From Carboxylicivirga sediminis (GTDB taxonomy: Bacteria; Bacteroidota; Bacteroidia; Bacteroidales; Marinilabiliaceae), in contig NZ_JAGTAR010000009.1 in assembly GCF_018156225.1 (NCBI RefSeq), positions 1 through 64,000 of the forward strand: a stretch of DNA of 64,000 nt. Reading direction: 5' to 3'. Shown here piece after piece: positions 9,929 to 18,803 of this stretch (positions are counted from its first letter, which is position 1; each line of letters starts with the position of its first letter). Position numbers and translations under genes: made by a program. The notes beneath the pieces are model-generated. The model had not been told where the DNA came from. It ran no database searches and was given only the letters and a program-made list of their open reading frames with translations.

Positions 9929-9961
9929 TAAAAAAATCCGAGGGAACCACCCCTCGGAAAT
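9929..9961 (-). terminator. Terminator of the prophage lysis/late transcript
   Basis: CCGAGGGG and CCCTCGG form a strong stem on the minus strand, followed by ATTTTTTTAT. It closes the leftward late operon about 60 bases after the holin stop and marks the practical left end of phage transcription. Confidence 0.85.
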
Positions 9962-10011
9962 AAACCAATAACCATGAATCGAGCCTCAGGACGAGGCGAT
10001 GTAAGTCGTTT

Positions 10012-10021
10012 TAAAATAGAG
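10012..10021 (-). promoter_or_regulatory. Late-motif copy (one mismatch), after the holin gene
   Basis: CTCTATTTTA on the minus strand directly after the holin stop. Unlike the other copies it precedes no recognised gene, only the terminator, so it may be degenerate or serve a short RNA. Confidence 0.35.
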
Positions 10022-10450
10022 TTACCGTTTAAAAATATCCTTCATATCGGTTAAGCTCTTCTTTTCTTTTGTTCTTACTATGGAATAACCTAAATAACCG
10101 GTTCCGAATAGATACCATAATTCAGAGGGTAATGCTTCTAAATAAGCCTTAATGCCGGCGCTAATTGACCTTGCAATTTCCGGTTGAAATGCAGCCAATA
10201 TACCCATTGGTATTGAAAACAACAGTAACATATAAAACACATACATAAACGAAGGACGTGCTCGGCTTGTCCACTTGTCTTGACTTTTTGCTTCAGCAAT
10301 GATTGCTGACATACGCGTTTCAAGCTCTCTTAATTCGCCTTCTTTTTCCATTTCCAAAAGAGCCACTTTTGCTTTGTCTCTTTCTGATTTATCAGGGAAT
10401 AACTTGTCAATTATCTTACTCCCAATACCAACAACCTCGTTTAAAATCAT
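10022..10450 (-). CDS. Phage holin, 3TM family
   Basis: A 142-aa inner-membrane protein. An N-terminal amphipathic region rich in Lys and Glu (about 15-55) precedes hydrophobic segments near 65-85, 90-105 and 112-125, the layout of the three-segment holin family (GTA-type holins). It would permeabilise the inner membrane and release or activate the M15 endolysin encoded 17 bases upstream. It is the last gene of the late transcript and is followed by a terminator. Confidence 0.8.
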   Translation of the reverse strand: MILNEVVGIGSKIIDKLFPDKSERDKAKVALLEMEKEGELRELETRMSAIIAEAKSQDKWTSRARPSFMYVFYMLLLFSIPMGILAAFQPEIARSISAGIKAYLEALPSELWYLFGTGYLGYSIVRTKEKKSLTDMKDIFKR

Positions 10451-10467
10451 ATCTCAAAGTTTAAGTT

Positions 10468-11019
10468 TTACCATCGTGCTTCCACTTCCCACACTTGAGG
10501 ATGAGGCTCATTGTGGAACGGCTTGCCAGGTGCATAATATTCGGGGCACACATCATAATGAACGAAAGTGCTGCCATCCTTTAAGTATTTCTGATAGCCA
10601 ATTCTGACTTTTATCCGAAGCCTTCTTGCCGCGTGTGCAATGGCCTTAGCAAGGATGATTACTTCTGTTGGATTTTTTTCATCAACGTCAGACGCCATCT
10701 TTGCAACGTGAGGACTAGTTGTGGCCGCTCTGTAACCACGCGCCCTTAAATCATCCTGTTCTTCCTCTGTTCTATCAAAGCTATTGATGATTGTCGGCTT
10801 ACCTCGCAACTCACGAATCATATCATTCATGAGGATGACAAGCTCCGATATAACAAAGCCGTTCTTGATCACCACTTTCCCTTGTAGGTTCTTCTCACCA
10901 ATCCGGAAGAAATTGCCTACTTTGTTTGACCCAACTTCAAGGCCATACATATGCTGCCAGTCCTGCAGGTTTATGCGTGAGCCATGCCGTAAAATAATTG
11001 TTCCTTCATACTTCATCAC
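10468..11019 (-). CDS. Endolysin, M15-type D-Ala-D-Ala peptidase
   Basis: A 183-aa protein whose C-terminal half carries the M15 zinc site: SPHVAKMASDVD (H104, D111/D113) and FVHYDV (H154, D156). M15 peptidases cut peptidoglycan cross-bridges. No signal peptide is visible, so export would depend on the neighbouring holin. The N-terminal 75 residues are not recognised and may help wall binding. Met2 (11016) is an alternative start. It lies in a lysis cassette with the holin and two membrane/coiled-coil proteins. Confidence 0.8.
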   Translation of the reverse strand: MMKYEGTIILRHGSRINLQDWQHMYGLEVGSNKVGNFFRIGEKNLQGKVVIKNGFVISELVILMNDMIRELRGKPTIINSFDRTEEEQDDLRARGYRAATTSPHVAKMASDVDEKNPTEVIILAKAIAHAARRLRIKVRIGYQKYLKDGSTFVHYDVCPEYYAPGKPFHNEPHPQVWEVEARW

Positions 11020-11027
11020 ACTATCTT

Positions 11028-11465
11028 TTAATCGGTTATTTCTTCACTTACAATCCTGTGTTCACTCTGTATGAACACGCGCTTCTTATAGTGAGGGAGG
11101 TGGTCCTTCTGGTATTGATCAACGGCCTTTTTCTTTTCGATAATCACACGTAAAGCATCGGGCTTTTCTCGTCCAAGTTCCTGCATCATTTCAACCATGC
11201 TATTGGTTGTGAACTCTTGCGATTTGCTTGCTTCAAGCATAAATAGCAAGATGATATCCTGATTGTCGGATATCTTCGTCATGGTTGAATCTAGTTGTTG
11301 GATACTATGGTCGAACTTGTCATCTCTTGCATCCAGACCGGTAAACGTACTCCACACCTTCATGGATGGAATCGTGATTAATGCACCAGTCATGATGAAG
11401 AACAGAGCCCGAACCAATCCAACCGGCACACCAAACTTTTCAAGGCTATTAATCCAACTGAGCAT
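11028..11465 (-). CDS. Membrane-anchored coiled-coil protein, lysis cassette
   Basis: A 145-aa protein with one N-terminal hydrophobic segment (about 14-38) and a mostly helical remainder. Its start overlaps the end of the upstream gene by 17 bases. The topology and the place next to holin and endolysin fit an inner-membrane spanin or accessory holin, but no family motif is seen. The call is positional. Confidence 0.55.
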   Translation of the reverse strand: MLSWINSLEKFGVPVGLVRALFFIMTGALITIPSMKVWSTFTGLDARDDKFDHSIQQLDSTMTKISDNQDIILLFMLEASKSQEFTTNSMVEMMQELGREKPDALRVIIEKKKAVDQYQKDHLPHYKKRVFIQSEHRIVSEEITD

Positions 11466-11880
11466 CGGGGTGGTGTTTTAGGATTACTTTCTCATGTCTG
11501 TCTAATCGCCTTTTATTCTCATCAATTCGCCTTTTATTCTCACCAATCTTTGAATCCTGCTTAAACACTTTATCTTGCAGCCTTTCATTTACCAACTTGG
11601 AATCCTTCATAAACTCATTCATCGTGTCGTTAGTCTTTTTCTGCTCTGTTCTGAACTGCTCAAATGACTCATTGCTCTTCTCCAATTGCTTGCTGAATTT
11701 CTCAAACTGAATGCCGATGAACTTACCGGCTTTGATACCGAAAAAGCCAATAACGACAATGGCTAAAAGCAAGACAATACACAGGATGACAATGATGGCT
11801 GTTGTAAGCGTGTCAGGGGAGCTGGATGGCTGCACCTGGGCAACATTGAGGGCTCCTAATGAAAGGGTGGACAAATACAT
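11449..11880 (-). CDS. Signal/TM plus coiled-coil protein (spanin- or holin-like)
   Basis: A 143-aa protein: short N-terminus, a strong membrane segment (about 25-52), then a long charged coiled coil (about 58-135) with a repeated IGENKRR/IDENKRR phrase near 118-131. This topology is that of an i-spanin, though it is unproven. A perfect TTCTATTTTA copy ends 11 bases before its ATG, so this gene may lead a separate lysis transcript. Confidence 0.55.
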   Translation of the reverse strand: MYLSTLSLGALNVAQVQPSSSPDTLTTAIIVILCIVLLLAIVVIGFFGIKAGKFIGIQFEKFSKQLEKSNESFEQFRTEQKKTNDTMNEFMKDSKLVNERLQDKVFKQDSKIGENKRRIDENKRRLDRHEKVILKHHPDAQLD

Positions 11881-11891
11881 AGCTTTTTGTT

Positions 11892-11901
11892 TAAAATAGA
11901 A
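11892..11901 (-). promoter_or_regulatory. Late-motif copy (exact), lysis genes
   Basis: TTCTATTTTA on the minus strand, 11 bases before the ATG of the coiled-coil membrane gene at 11880. Confidence 0.65.
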
Positions 11902-11911
11902 CCTAACGTAA

Positions 11912-12721
11912 TTATGAGAGGGTGAAACGGTATATCTTGTTATATTGGTCGCCAGACATGTATAGCTTGCCGTTGATAGCTGCTAATCCGAGTGCTCCGA
12001 GGTCAAGTGTGCTGGTATCGTAAGGATCACTGTCATCGCTCAAATTTCCATTGGCAGCAATTGAATAGCGGTCAATCCTATCCGCATCAGTACCACACAT
12101 GAACAATTTGCCGTTGTAGGCGGTCAAGCCCCTTGGCGTACCTTCTAAGGCTGAGATATCAAAGGAATAGCCACTGTCATACGTCAAATCTCCATTGGCA
12201 TCGATGGAATAACGGTAGATATTTTCTGGTGTTGAGCTACCGCAGACATATAGCTTCCCATTGTAGGCCGCTAGCTCAGTAGGTGAGCTATTACCGTCGG
12301 TTATTGTTATGGAATAATCGTCATAGGTCAAATCTCCATTGGCAGCAATTGTAAACCGAAAAGCCTTGTCGGTGTCGAGTCCGCAGAAGTATAGCTTTCC
12401 ATTATAAGCGGCCAAACCTCTAACGCGATGATCTAAGGTCGAGACATCAAAGGAATAATTGTCATAGGTCAAATCTCCATTGGCAGCAATTGAATAGCGA
12501 TAAATATGCTCATTGACCTCACCAACCATGTATAGCTTTCCATTGTAAGCGGCCAGACCTCTCAAATAGTGGTCCTGACTGGTTGTGGAAATATTATAGT
12601 CATCATAGGTGATGGTGCCAAGAAATGCACTTGCCTTGGCATAAACCTGACTACCACCCAGCATTACCTTAGCAATATTAGAGGGCATTATCACCGCTGT
12701 ATTTCCAATCTTTAGAGGCAT
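11912..12721 (-). CDS. Tail-tip propeller-repeat protein
   Basis: A 269-aa protein. After about 35 residues it is built of near-identical repeats of about 47 aa, each carrying AYNGKLY, then a YRYSIAANGDLTYD-like phrase and STLD. Five to six blades suggest a small beta-propeller. The DNA repeats too (see the repeat entry). The gene follows the tail-fibre gene by 2 bases, so receptor or glycan recognition at the tail tip is likely (inference). Repeat number could vary by recombination. Confidence 0.65.
   Translation of the reverse strand: MPLKIGNTAVIMPSNIAKVMLGGSQVYAKASAFLGTITYDDYNISTTSQDHYLRGLAAYNGKLYMVGEVNEHIYRYSIAANGDLTYDNYSFDVSTLDHRVRGLAAYNGKLYFCGLDTDKAFRFTIAANGDLTYDDYSITITDGNSSPTELAAYNGKLYVCGSSTPENIYRYSIDANGDLTYDSGYSFDISALEGTPRGLTAYNGKLFMCGTDADRIDRYSIAANGNLSDDSDPYDTSTLDLGALGLAAINGKLYMSGDQYNKIYRFTLS
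12041..12500 (-). repeat. DNA repeats in the propeller gene
   Basis: A block close to AAATCTCCATTGGCAGCAAT (+ strand) recurs near 12041, 12186, 12327 and 12469, spaced about 142-145 bases. It matches the propeller blades and could support expansion or contraction. Confidence 0.75.
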
Positions 12722-12723
12722 GA

Positions 12724-14043
12724 CTATTCAGTTATAAAGTAGATGGTGTTGCTGTCAGGTGTGAGTGCGTCATACTGTGCTTGAGTTCCACTCCAAAAAT
12801 TCTTTCCGGCAATACTTCCAGCATCCGTAATAGTAGACAAGGTTTGATTGTGGGCTACAGGTGTTCTAGCATCACTTAACCGGCTGTCATTACCTTCACA
12901 GACGGTGCCAGCACTTGTGCCTAGGTTAAGGTTGAAAGCGCTGTTTTTGGTTGTGATAACAGGTTCATAAACATTTGTGTGCAAATGGTCAATGGCTGCA
13001 AATACCGTCGAATAGTCGTGTGTGTGATTTAAAGCCGCATAAAGACTTGCATGGTTGCCCCATCCATATGCCTCGTTTAACTTTGACAATAAAGCGTCAG
13101 TAAAAGCATTGGTGTCGGGATTACTCTCGTACTTACTTTTGATACTGGCTGCTGTTTCGGCCGTACTTATACCCAACTGTTCAACCCACTTTGCATCCGT
13201 ATCATCCCAAATATAGCGTACCACATCAGAGCCTACACCTCCATCCACATCCGCTTCCCATCCGGCTTCCCCTGTAGGGTGCGCTGCCTCTAATGCTGCA
13301 AGCGTTGTAAATGAACCTTTCCACTTCGGCCCCTCTAAACCTGCCAGTTTGCTTTTTTCAGCATCAGTGAAGGCGTTGGTGTTGCTGTTAGCTTCATATG
13401 CAGCTTTAACTTCCGCATTTGTTAATGGTGGACTTTGCCAACCAGAATAACCAAGAATAGCATTCACCGCGTCAACAACCTGCTGATTGGTCAATTGGGT
13501 ATCGGTAAAGATGGCACCGACCGGAACTGGTGTCAGTACATCACTTGCATCTGCTTTTTCAGCAATAAAACCAAGTATTGTATCTGAGAAGTTGGGATCA
13601 TTATCAATTGCAGCCGCTATCTCTTGAAGGTTATCAAGAGCAAGTGGTGCACCATTGACGACCTGCGAAAACTTCGTATCGACGTAGCTTCGTAAAGCAT
13701 AGCCATCAAACATGTTAATCAACCACTGCTCGGTAGCATGACTGTGATTGCTTGGTGAATAGCCTTGCATCAGATTCAACAGCCAGGTATCGGCAAGGTG
13801 ACTGTGTGCTGCCGGATTGTACTCACTTGGTTTGTACTTGACATTAGCCCATTCCACTTCTTCAATGAGCATCTTATCATTAAACTCCACCTCGATGCAG
13901 TAGTCACCCTTCTCATCGATGTAGCTCTCTAAGTCGTATTCATCACCACGCACAGCAACAGGCATGAACAGTTCTAAGCTGTCATTCTCAAAGACCAGCT
14001 CATACTTCAAATTATCCTCAACTAATTGGGCTAGTGTGCTCAT
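12724..14043 (-). CDS. Phage tail fibre protein
   Basis: A 439-aa fibre-like protein. The N-terminal 90 residues are a beta-rich attachment region. Then come repeats typical of fibres: the His-rich NPAAHSHLA, PSNHSHATEQ and LNHTHDYS, and two NTNAFTDA(E/L)xSKL blocks near 225 and 312. The C-terminus (GTQAQYDALTPDSNTIYFI) is a short motif common in phage fibres. It probably trimerises at the tail tip. The start overlaps nothing and lies 2 bases from the next stop. Confidence 0.8.
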   Translation of the reverse strand: MSTLAQLVEDNLKYELVFENDSLELFMPVAVRGDEYDLESYIDEKGDYCIEVEFNDKMLIEEVEWANVKYKPSEYNPAAHSHLADTWLLNLMQGYSPSNHSHATEQWLINMFDGYALRSYVDTKFSQVVNGAPLALDNLQEIAAAIDNDPNFSDTILGFIAEKADASDVLTPVPVGAIFTDTQLTNQQVVDAVNAILGYSGWQSPPLTNAEVKAAYEANSNTNAFTDAEKSKLAGLEGPKWKGSFTTLAALEAAHPTGEAGWEADVDGGVGSDVVRYIWDDTDAKWVEQLGISTAETAASIKSKYESNPDTNAFTDALLSKLNEAYGWGNHASLYAALNHTHDYSTVFAAIDHLHTNVYEPVITTKNSAFNLNLGTSAGTVCEGNDSRLSDARTPVAHNQTLSTITDAGSIAGKNFWSGTQAQYDALTPDSNTIYFITE

Positions 14044-14045
14044 GC

Positions 14046-14417
14046 TTACTTCTTTTTAATGGTGAACCAAAGCGCCTTGTATTTAGCAGTGCGTACACCT
14101 CCTTCAAATCGAGCATCGTAGTATCGAAGCACCACCATCATGTCGTAGGTGCCTTCTTCGAGTGCATCCGTCTCAGCTTCACTCATCGTGGCGGTGATAC
14201 TCATCTTATCAACCGGCACATGAAAATTGACATATCCTTCCTTTGTTTCACCTGTCGGATCGTAGAAGAACTTCTTAATTTCTGTGCCTGTGTGCTTATG
14301 GATGCAAATAGCCTCAATACTTTTCATGTTGGTGACTGCAGTGATGGAGCCATCTTCTAGTCTCTTGGCTTTGATGGTGAAGGGGGCACTTGCTCCAGGA
14401 TATAAAGGATTCGTCAT
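14046..14417 (-). CDS. Hypothetical baseplate/tail-tip protein
   Basis: I take the start at 14417 (123 aa; begins MTNPLYPGAS) rather than the longest frame at 14468. The shared TTCTATTTTA element lies inside the longer frame, 15 bases before this ATG. The protein is beta-rich (IKAKRLEDGSITAVTNM), with no known family. It sits between Tal/fibre and tail-fibre genes, so it is probably a structural piece of the tail tip. Confidence 0.65.
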   Translation of the reverse strand: MTNPLYPGASAPFTIKAKRLEDGSITAVTNMKSIEAICIHKHTGTEIKKFFYDPTGETKEGYVNFHVPVDKMSITATMSEAETDALEEGTYDMMVVLRYYDARFEGGVRTAKYKALWFTIKKK

Positions 14418-14432
14418 GACAGCATATTTCTT

Positions 14433-14442
14433 TAAAATAGAA
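14433..14442 (-). promoter_or_regulatory. Late-motif copy (exact), tail-fibre genes
   Basis: TTCTATTTTA on the minus strand, 15 bases before the ATG at 14417. It argues for the shorter start of that gene. A GAAAAG/CTTTTC hairpin lies directly upstream. Confidence 0.65.
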
Positions 14443-14501
14443 AAGCCCACCTTTTCAAGTGAGCTCATCTAACCTTTAAATCACACTATTTAATCACCAT
14501 G

Positions 14502-14681
14502 CTACTTCTTGGGTGCCGTTGGAGCCTCGTAAGGCTTAATCTTATACATCAATATTTGCTTGATTTTCGTGCCTGGTCCTGTTGGAACCTGCAGGTCGCA
14601 GATTTCGAGTAATCGTCCAACGTCTTCCGCTTGGATAATAAACTCTTTTGGAGGCTGAGGCATTTGTGCTTGTCCACTCAT
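14502..14681 (-). CDS. Small hypothetical tail-region protein (59 aa)
   Basis: An ORF of 59 codons starting MSGQAQMPQPPKEF and ending EAPTAPKK. It is basic near the C-terminus and proline-rich at both ends, with no membrane segment. It fills the gap between the Tal/fibre gene and the 14417 gene on the same strand. An exact late motif lies 42 bases upstream. Function unknown; it may be a small chaperone or structural protein. Confidence 0.6.
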   Translation of the reverse strand: MSGQAQMPQPPKEFIIQAEDVGRLLEICDLQVPTGPGTKIKQILMYKIKPYEAPTAPKK

Positions 14682-14723
14682 AACTTTTAGATTAATGAAT
14701 TAGAAATAATTATTGATTCAGAA

Positions 14724-14733
14724 TAAAATAGAA
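14724..14733 (-). promoter_or_regulatory. Late-motif copy (exact), 59-aa gene
   Basis: TTCTATTTTA on the minus strand, at the stop of the Tal gene and 42 bases before the ATG at 14681. Confidence 0.6.
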
Positions 14734-17700
14734 TTAACCCCTGTATTCTTCCCATGAGATGTATTGATTAATACCTGTCTTGATAATCTTCACGCGCACA
14801 AGGTTCCCTGCAGCAACAGTTCTGATGTGTATCGGGCTATTCTCATTCTGATAGTTATACGCCTGTATAGTCGTTGTTCCACCATTCGTAATGTGAACAA
14901 TTACTTCAGCGCCTTCATCGATATCTGTTTGGTTAAAGACAATCGAACAAATCGTTGATTGCGTATTGCCTTGTCGGTTGATGTAGATTATGCCGCCTGC
15001 GAAGCTGCTGACAAAGTTATCTGTGGATGTGTATTCAGCTACCTTACGAACAATGCCTTTGGCGTAGATAATCGCCTTATCAGCGAATAGACCATATTTA
15101 TTGATGCCAAACAGTTTGCTGGATTGATGCCATGCTTCAAGCTTCCATTCTTCGGCACTGGTAACATTGATTTCAAGGCCTGATAAGTCAGTCCAGTCAA
15201 AACCGATCGCCTCGGCACCAACAAAGAAACGGCCTGAACTATTCACTTCAAAATAGCCGTCTGTGCCAATTTGTTTGTAGAGCTTATCTTTATCAAATGA
15301 GAAGCCACCCATTGAGTTGACATTTCCAAGACTAAACACTTCTTCCCCTGCATTATATCCTTTCAGCCCCCAATTATTGCCATCAGTGTAGTACATCTGC
15401 ACATAATTAAGTGCATCAAGGTGAGCTGAGAAGAAACGATTAGTACCGTCCAGCTCAAGACCTGCTCCAACACCAAAGAATTGACCAGACCACAATGATT
15501 GTTTATCAAAAGTCCATCCGGCAATAAAGTTAGAACTTCCCAACTGAAATAAGGCACCTTCTAACGTGCGTCCTTGCAACCCCCAAGAACTGCTATTGTA
15601 ATACATGCTTACATAGGCGTTTGAAGTCTCAGATGAAGTGACGTAAATAGCCGCGCTGGTATCGCTTGAACGCAGTGTTATCCGATTATTGCCTGACCAA
15701 AGTGCCGTATCATCAAAATTCCAGCCTGCAATTACTTTGTAGGTTTCCGACATAAAGAAATACACTTTGTCATCAAAGAAATTACCGAAATAAACACCGT
15801 GACCTGCATTTGGATATTTAGGAGAGGTATCGTTTACATCGCCCATAATCACAAATGGATCGGTCCTCCCTATGCGTAAGTATTCGTAAGCAGAATTTAG
15901 CGTAATATAATTAGTCGGAGATGTAATGTGCATGTTGGTAATCGTCCAACCTCCAATTTCACCTTCAGTTGCCTCAATCTTTCCTCTTAAATACACATTC
16001 TCAGACCATAGACCATAACCCTCAAGCTGCCCGAACAGTGGGTCTGTGATACCGTCTAACGCGCCTATGCGGACCTTTCCTTTGTTGGCAAAATTAAAGC
16101 TATCTACTTCGTCAATCACCTCGATATACGGTGCATGAGTGTCGGATGAAGTCAGGTAAATTGCACCTTGTCTGTTGGAGTTTGGATCGATATTACCAAC
16201 TCTCACGACAACATCGCCAGGTTCCGGATCATCAATACCTTCAAAATTTGAGCTTGAGATATTGATATAATCAGCACCAATACTCGTCACCACCGCACTG
16301 TAATACTTCATTCTTGTGCCGGTGAATACCTGACACCTGATGATATCTTTGGCCGTAAAAGGAACAGGATTAGAGCCATCTTCCGTATCGAATGACAAAC
16401 GCCAGTAGGAGCCACCATTCATCACACCAGACACCTTGGCGGTATCGCTCACCCATATAGCACCATTTGTGCCGCGAATCTGGTTGGCAACCAATTCATA
16501 GACGTTGAAGGATTTGCGGATGGTGAGGTAGTCAAATTCAGCGTAAGCATTGCCATCTTCATCTTTGTGTATCTGCCAGTTTTCACCTGTAAAACCACTC
16601 CTAAACAAGCCACGCCCTTTGATGAGCTGACCCATTGTTGCTTGCTTGTTGACGAACACTTCTCTAGCTATTGGATCAAGCGTGATGAAGTCTGAGTTAT
16701 CAGTGCCTAAATAAACAGGTGTTTGATGAAGCCCTCCAATGAATACACTCTCGCCAACGCCAAATATCTGATTATGTGTCAGCCCAACACCGTCAAACTG
16801 ATTGCCAATAGAGATGTTACCTGCCGTGATATCATTAACAATAGTTCTTTCAGTGGGAGAATGAAGCTGGCCTGTTAACTCATTTAAAGCCATCAAGTAG
16901 GTATTCCCATTAAATCGTGCGTCATTATGTACTTCTAGTTCATCGGTCCATACCTCAAGCGCAATCAGCATGTCAATATTTAGGTTCTTAGTGGCCCTGA
17001 ACCAATTGTCTGTACTACTCCAAACAGCTACACCGCCATCAAGAGGGCTATTTTCCCTCGTAGCAATGGCCTGCAATACGCCATTTTCCCAGCCCACACG
17101 AGCCACACCGGCACTATCACCAACGAGCATTAGGTTATGAGTGCCATCGGCCAACAACATTTTTAATCCGGCATATTCATTGGCACCCAAAGCAGTAGCA
17201 GCACCATCACGCACATTAATCAGGTCATTAGCCGAGTAGATGTGCTCCACATGCGTTTCGTAAAACTCACCGTTCTGGTAGATATTGCCATTGATGTGCA
17301 TGTCACCAAAGAACACGTTATCACCGACTAATCTGGCAAAATTCAAACCCACCCAATCACGTGTAGCGCTGTCACCCACACCAGTTGACTGACTGCTGAT
17401 GGTTATCTGATCAACCGATTGCTGGATGCGGTTTTCAAGCTCCTGTTCCCAGGTCTCTTCTAACACGTTGGCAATCTCAGCCACCACATCATAAGGGTTC
17501 TCAACAACAATTTTGAGCTTGACAATACGGATTTGCTGGTCAATGCCTGCAGGGGTGTCCATGGCCCGAACCACATCCCCAATATTTAGGTTGACATTAT
17601 TATCACGCAGATAACGAGGATTAAGGTTCAGCTCATACTTAACCCGAAGTTGTGAATAGCGGTTGAGCCATGTTGTGCCTTTGGCTAATAGTTCCGCTTC

Positions 17701-18798
17701 TGCTGCATCAATGTATGATTGCGGCATGATGATATCGACAAGCGTAAACTCATCACCAACGCGAGGGTAGAAATCAGCATTTGGATAAGTGACATTACCG
17801 TCCTCATCAATCTCTTCAAGGGTAATTGCTTTGGCTGCATTATCCCAACTAAAAGTAAATTCCTTACCCGATAGGTCGCCAGTCAGAAAGACCACCTTGG
17901 GGGGGGTGGCATTCATTTGCTGGGCTTCGATATCAAAATCGATGGCCGAACACACGAATTTCTTAATGGTGCCATTCACAGCCTCTGTGCTTTCGATGGC
18001 TCCGTTGAATCGTGGATACACCTCGTCAAAGATGACATTGCGCTCAACAATACGGTTGAAGTGCGTGGTGTTCTCAATGTATCGGTTGCCAATTATCAGA
18101 CGCTTGGAGCCGTTGCGATAGTCGGCTGTGATATTCTTGGTTGAGCCATACAAATACGCCCGGGTGATGGTGTTGTTCTTATCAACGTTTTGGCGTTTCA
18201 GCTCATACAGTCCAGTAGTACGGCCCACTTGAAAGCTCAATATGGTTGGCGTCTCAAACTTCTCTACGAAGTTGATTTGCTTGCCCACCAAATAAAATTC
18301 GAGCCCGAAGTTGTTGGCTATTTTATTCAGCACATTTCGGCAGGTATCGCCTTCAAAGTAGATATTTTTGCGGTCAGTGCTCCAAACTGTGCCTTTCGTC
18401 CAACCGGTGCTTTGCGACTGATTGATATTCTGAAGCAACAGGTCAACCAAACCTTCGGCATTTTCCACAATGTAAAAATCACCCAATCCGGTTGTTGGAT
18501 GGATGAACATCTTATCAAGCAGCTTATAGATTTCGCCCTCAAAGAAGAAAGTGTACTTGTGCTTATTGGTCTTTAGCTTGCTGTATTCAGGCGGACGATT
18601 CAGATAGTAGTTATTGCCCTGAAAAACGATGTAGTCATCAACCTGTATGCTGTTAGGGCCAGTGATATCACTTACGATAATCGGGCAGGTGATCACATCG
18701 TCGCCCATCAGGCCTTTTTCCAGAACAGTCTTTTCATCAATAACAATAGTGGTCCTTTCGGAGCCATCGGGTTGTCTAACTATCAAGTCCATGCGCAT
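14734..18798 (-). CDS. Tail-associated protein (Tal), tail hub/fibre
   Basis: A 1354-aa protein. The N-terminal 400 residues have the hub-like layout of prophage endopeptidase tail/Tal proteins (YKLLDKMFI, NIGDVVRAMD). The middle is fibre-like. The C-terminal third repeats the phrase AGW(N/T)FDxxxLWSG three to four times near 1060, 1130 and 1190, with about 65-aa spacing, a pattern of carbohydrate-contacting fibres. It would cap the tail next to Dit and bind the cell. A late motif lies in the last codons of the upstream Dit gene. Confidence 0.75.
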   Translation of the reverse strand: MRMDLIVRQPDGSERTTIVIDEKTVLEKGLMGDDVITCPIIVSDITGPNSIQVDDYIVFQGNNYYLNRPPEYSKLKTNKHKYTFFFEGEIYKLLDKMFIHPTTGLGDFYIVENAEGLVDLLLQNINQSQSTGWTKGTVWSTDRKNIYFEGDTCRNVLNKIANNFGLEFYLVGKQINFVEKFETPTILSFQVGRTTGLYELKRQNVDKNNTITRAYLYGSTKNITADYRNGSKRLIIGNRYIENTTHFNRIVERNVIFDEVYPRFNGAIESTEAVNGTIKKFVCSAIDFDIEAQQMNATPPKVVFLTGDLSGKEFTFSWDNAAKAITLEEIDEDGNVTYPNADFYPRVGDEFTLVDIIMPQSYIDAAEAELLAKGTTWLNRYSQLRVKYELNLNPRYLRDNNVNLNIGDVVRAMDTPAGIDQQIRIVKLKIVVENPYDVVAEIANVLEETWEQELENRIQQSVDQITISSQSTGVGDSATRDWVGLNFARLVGDNVFFGDMHINGNIYQNGEFYETHVEHIYSANDLINVRDGAATALGANEYAGLKMLLADGTHNLMLVGDSAGVARVGWENGVLQAIATRENSPLDGGVAVWSSTDNWFRATKNLNIDMLIALEVWTDELEVHNDARFNGNTYLMALNELTGQLHSPTERTIVNDITAGNISIGNQFDGVGLTHNQIFGVGESVFIGGLHQTPVYLGTDNSDFITLDPIAREVFVNKQATMGQLIKGRGLFRSGFTGENWQIHKDEDGNAYAEFDYLTIRKSFNVYELVANQIRGTNGAIWVSDTAKVSGVMNGGSYWRLSFDTEDGSNPVPFTAKDIIRCQVFTGTRMKYYSAVVTSIGADYINISSSNFEGIDDPEPGDVVVRVGNIDPNSNRQGAIYLTSSDTHAPYIEVIDEVDSFNFANKGKVRIGALDGITDPLFGQLEGYGLWSENVYLRGKIEATEGEIGGWTITNMHITSPTNYITLNSAYEYLRIGRTDPFVIMGDVNDTSPKYPNAGHGVYFGNFFDDKVYFFMSETYKVIAGWNFDDTALWSGNNRITLRSSDTSAAIYVTSSETSNAYVSMYYNSSSWGLQGRTLEGALFQLGSSNFIAGWTFDKQSLWSGQFFGVGAGLELDGTNRFFSAHLDALNYVQMYYTDGNNWGLKGYNAGEEVFSLGNVNSMGGFSFDKDKLYKQIGTDGYFEVNSSGRFFVGAEAIGFDWTDLSGLEINVTSAEEWKLEAWHQSSKLFGINKYGLFADKAIIYAKGIVRKVAEYTSTDNFVSSFAGGIIYINRQGNTQSTICSIVFNQTDIDEGAEVIVHITNGGTTTIQAYNYQNENSPIHIRTVAAGNLVRVKIIKTGINQYISWEEYRG

Positions 18799-18803
18799 CT
18801 ACT

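Noticed and set aside
9300-9960. Search for an attL site at the left prophage edge
   Set aside because: The matching attR would lie beyond base 64000, so no direct repeat can be tested in this window.
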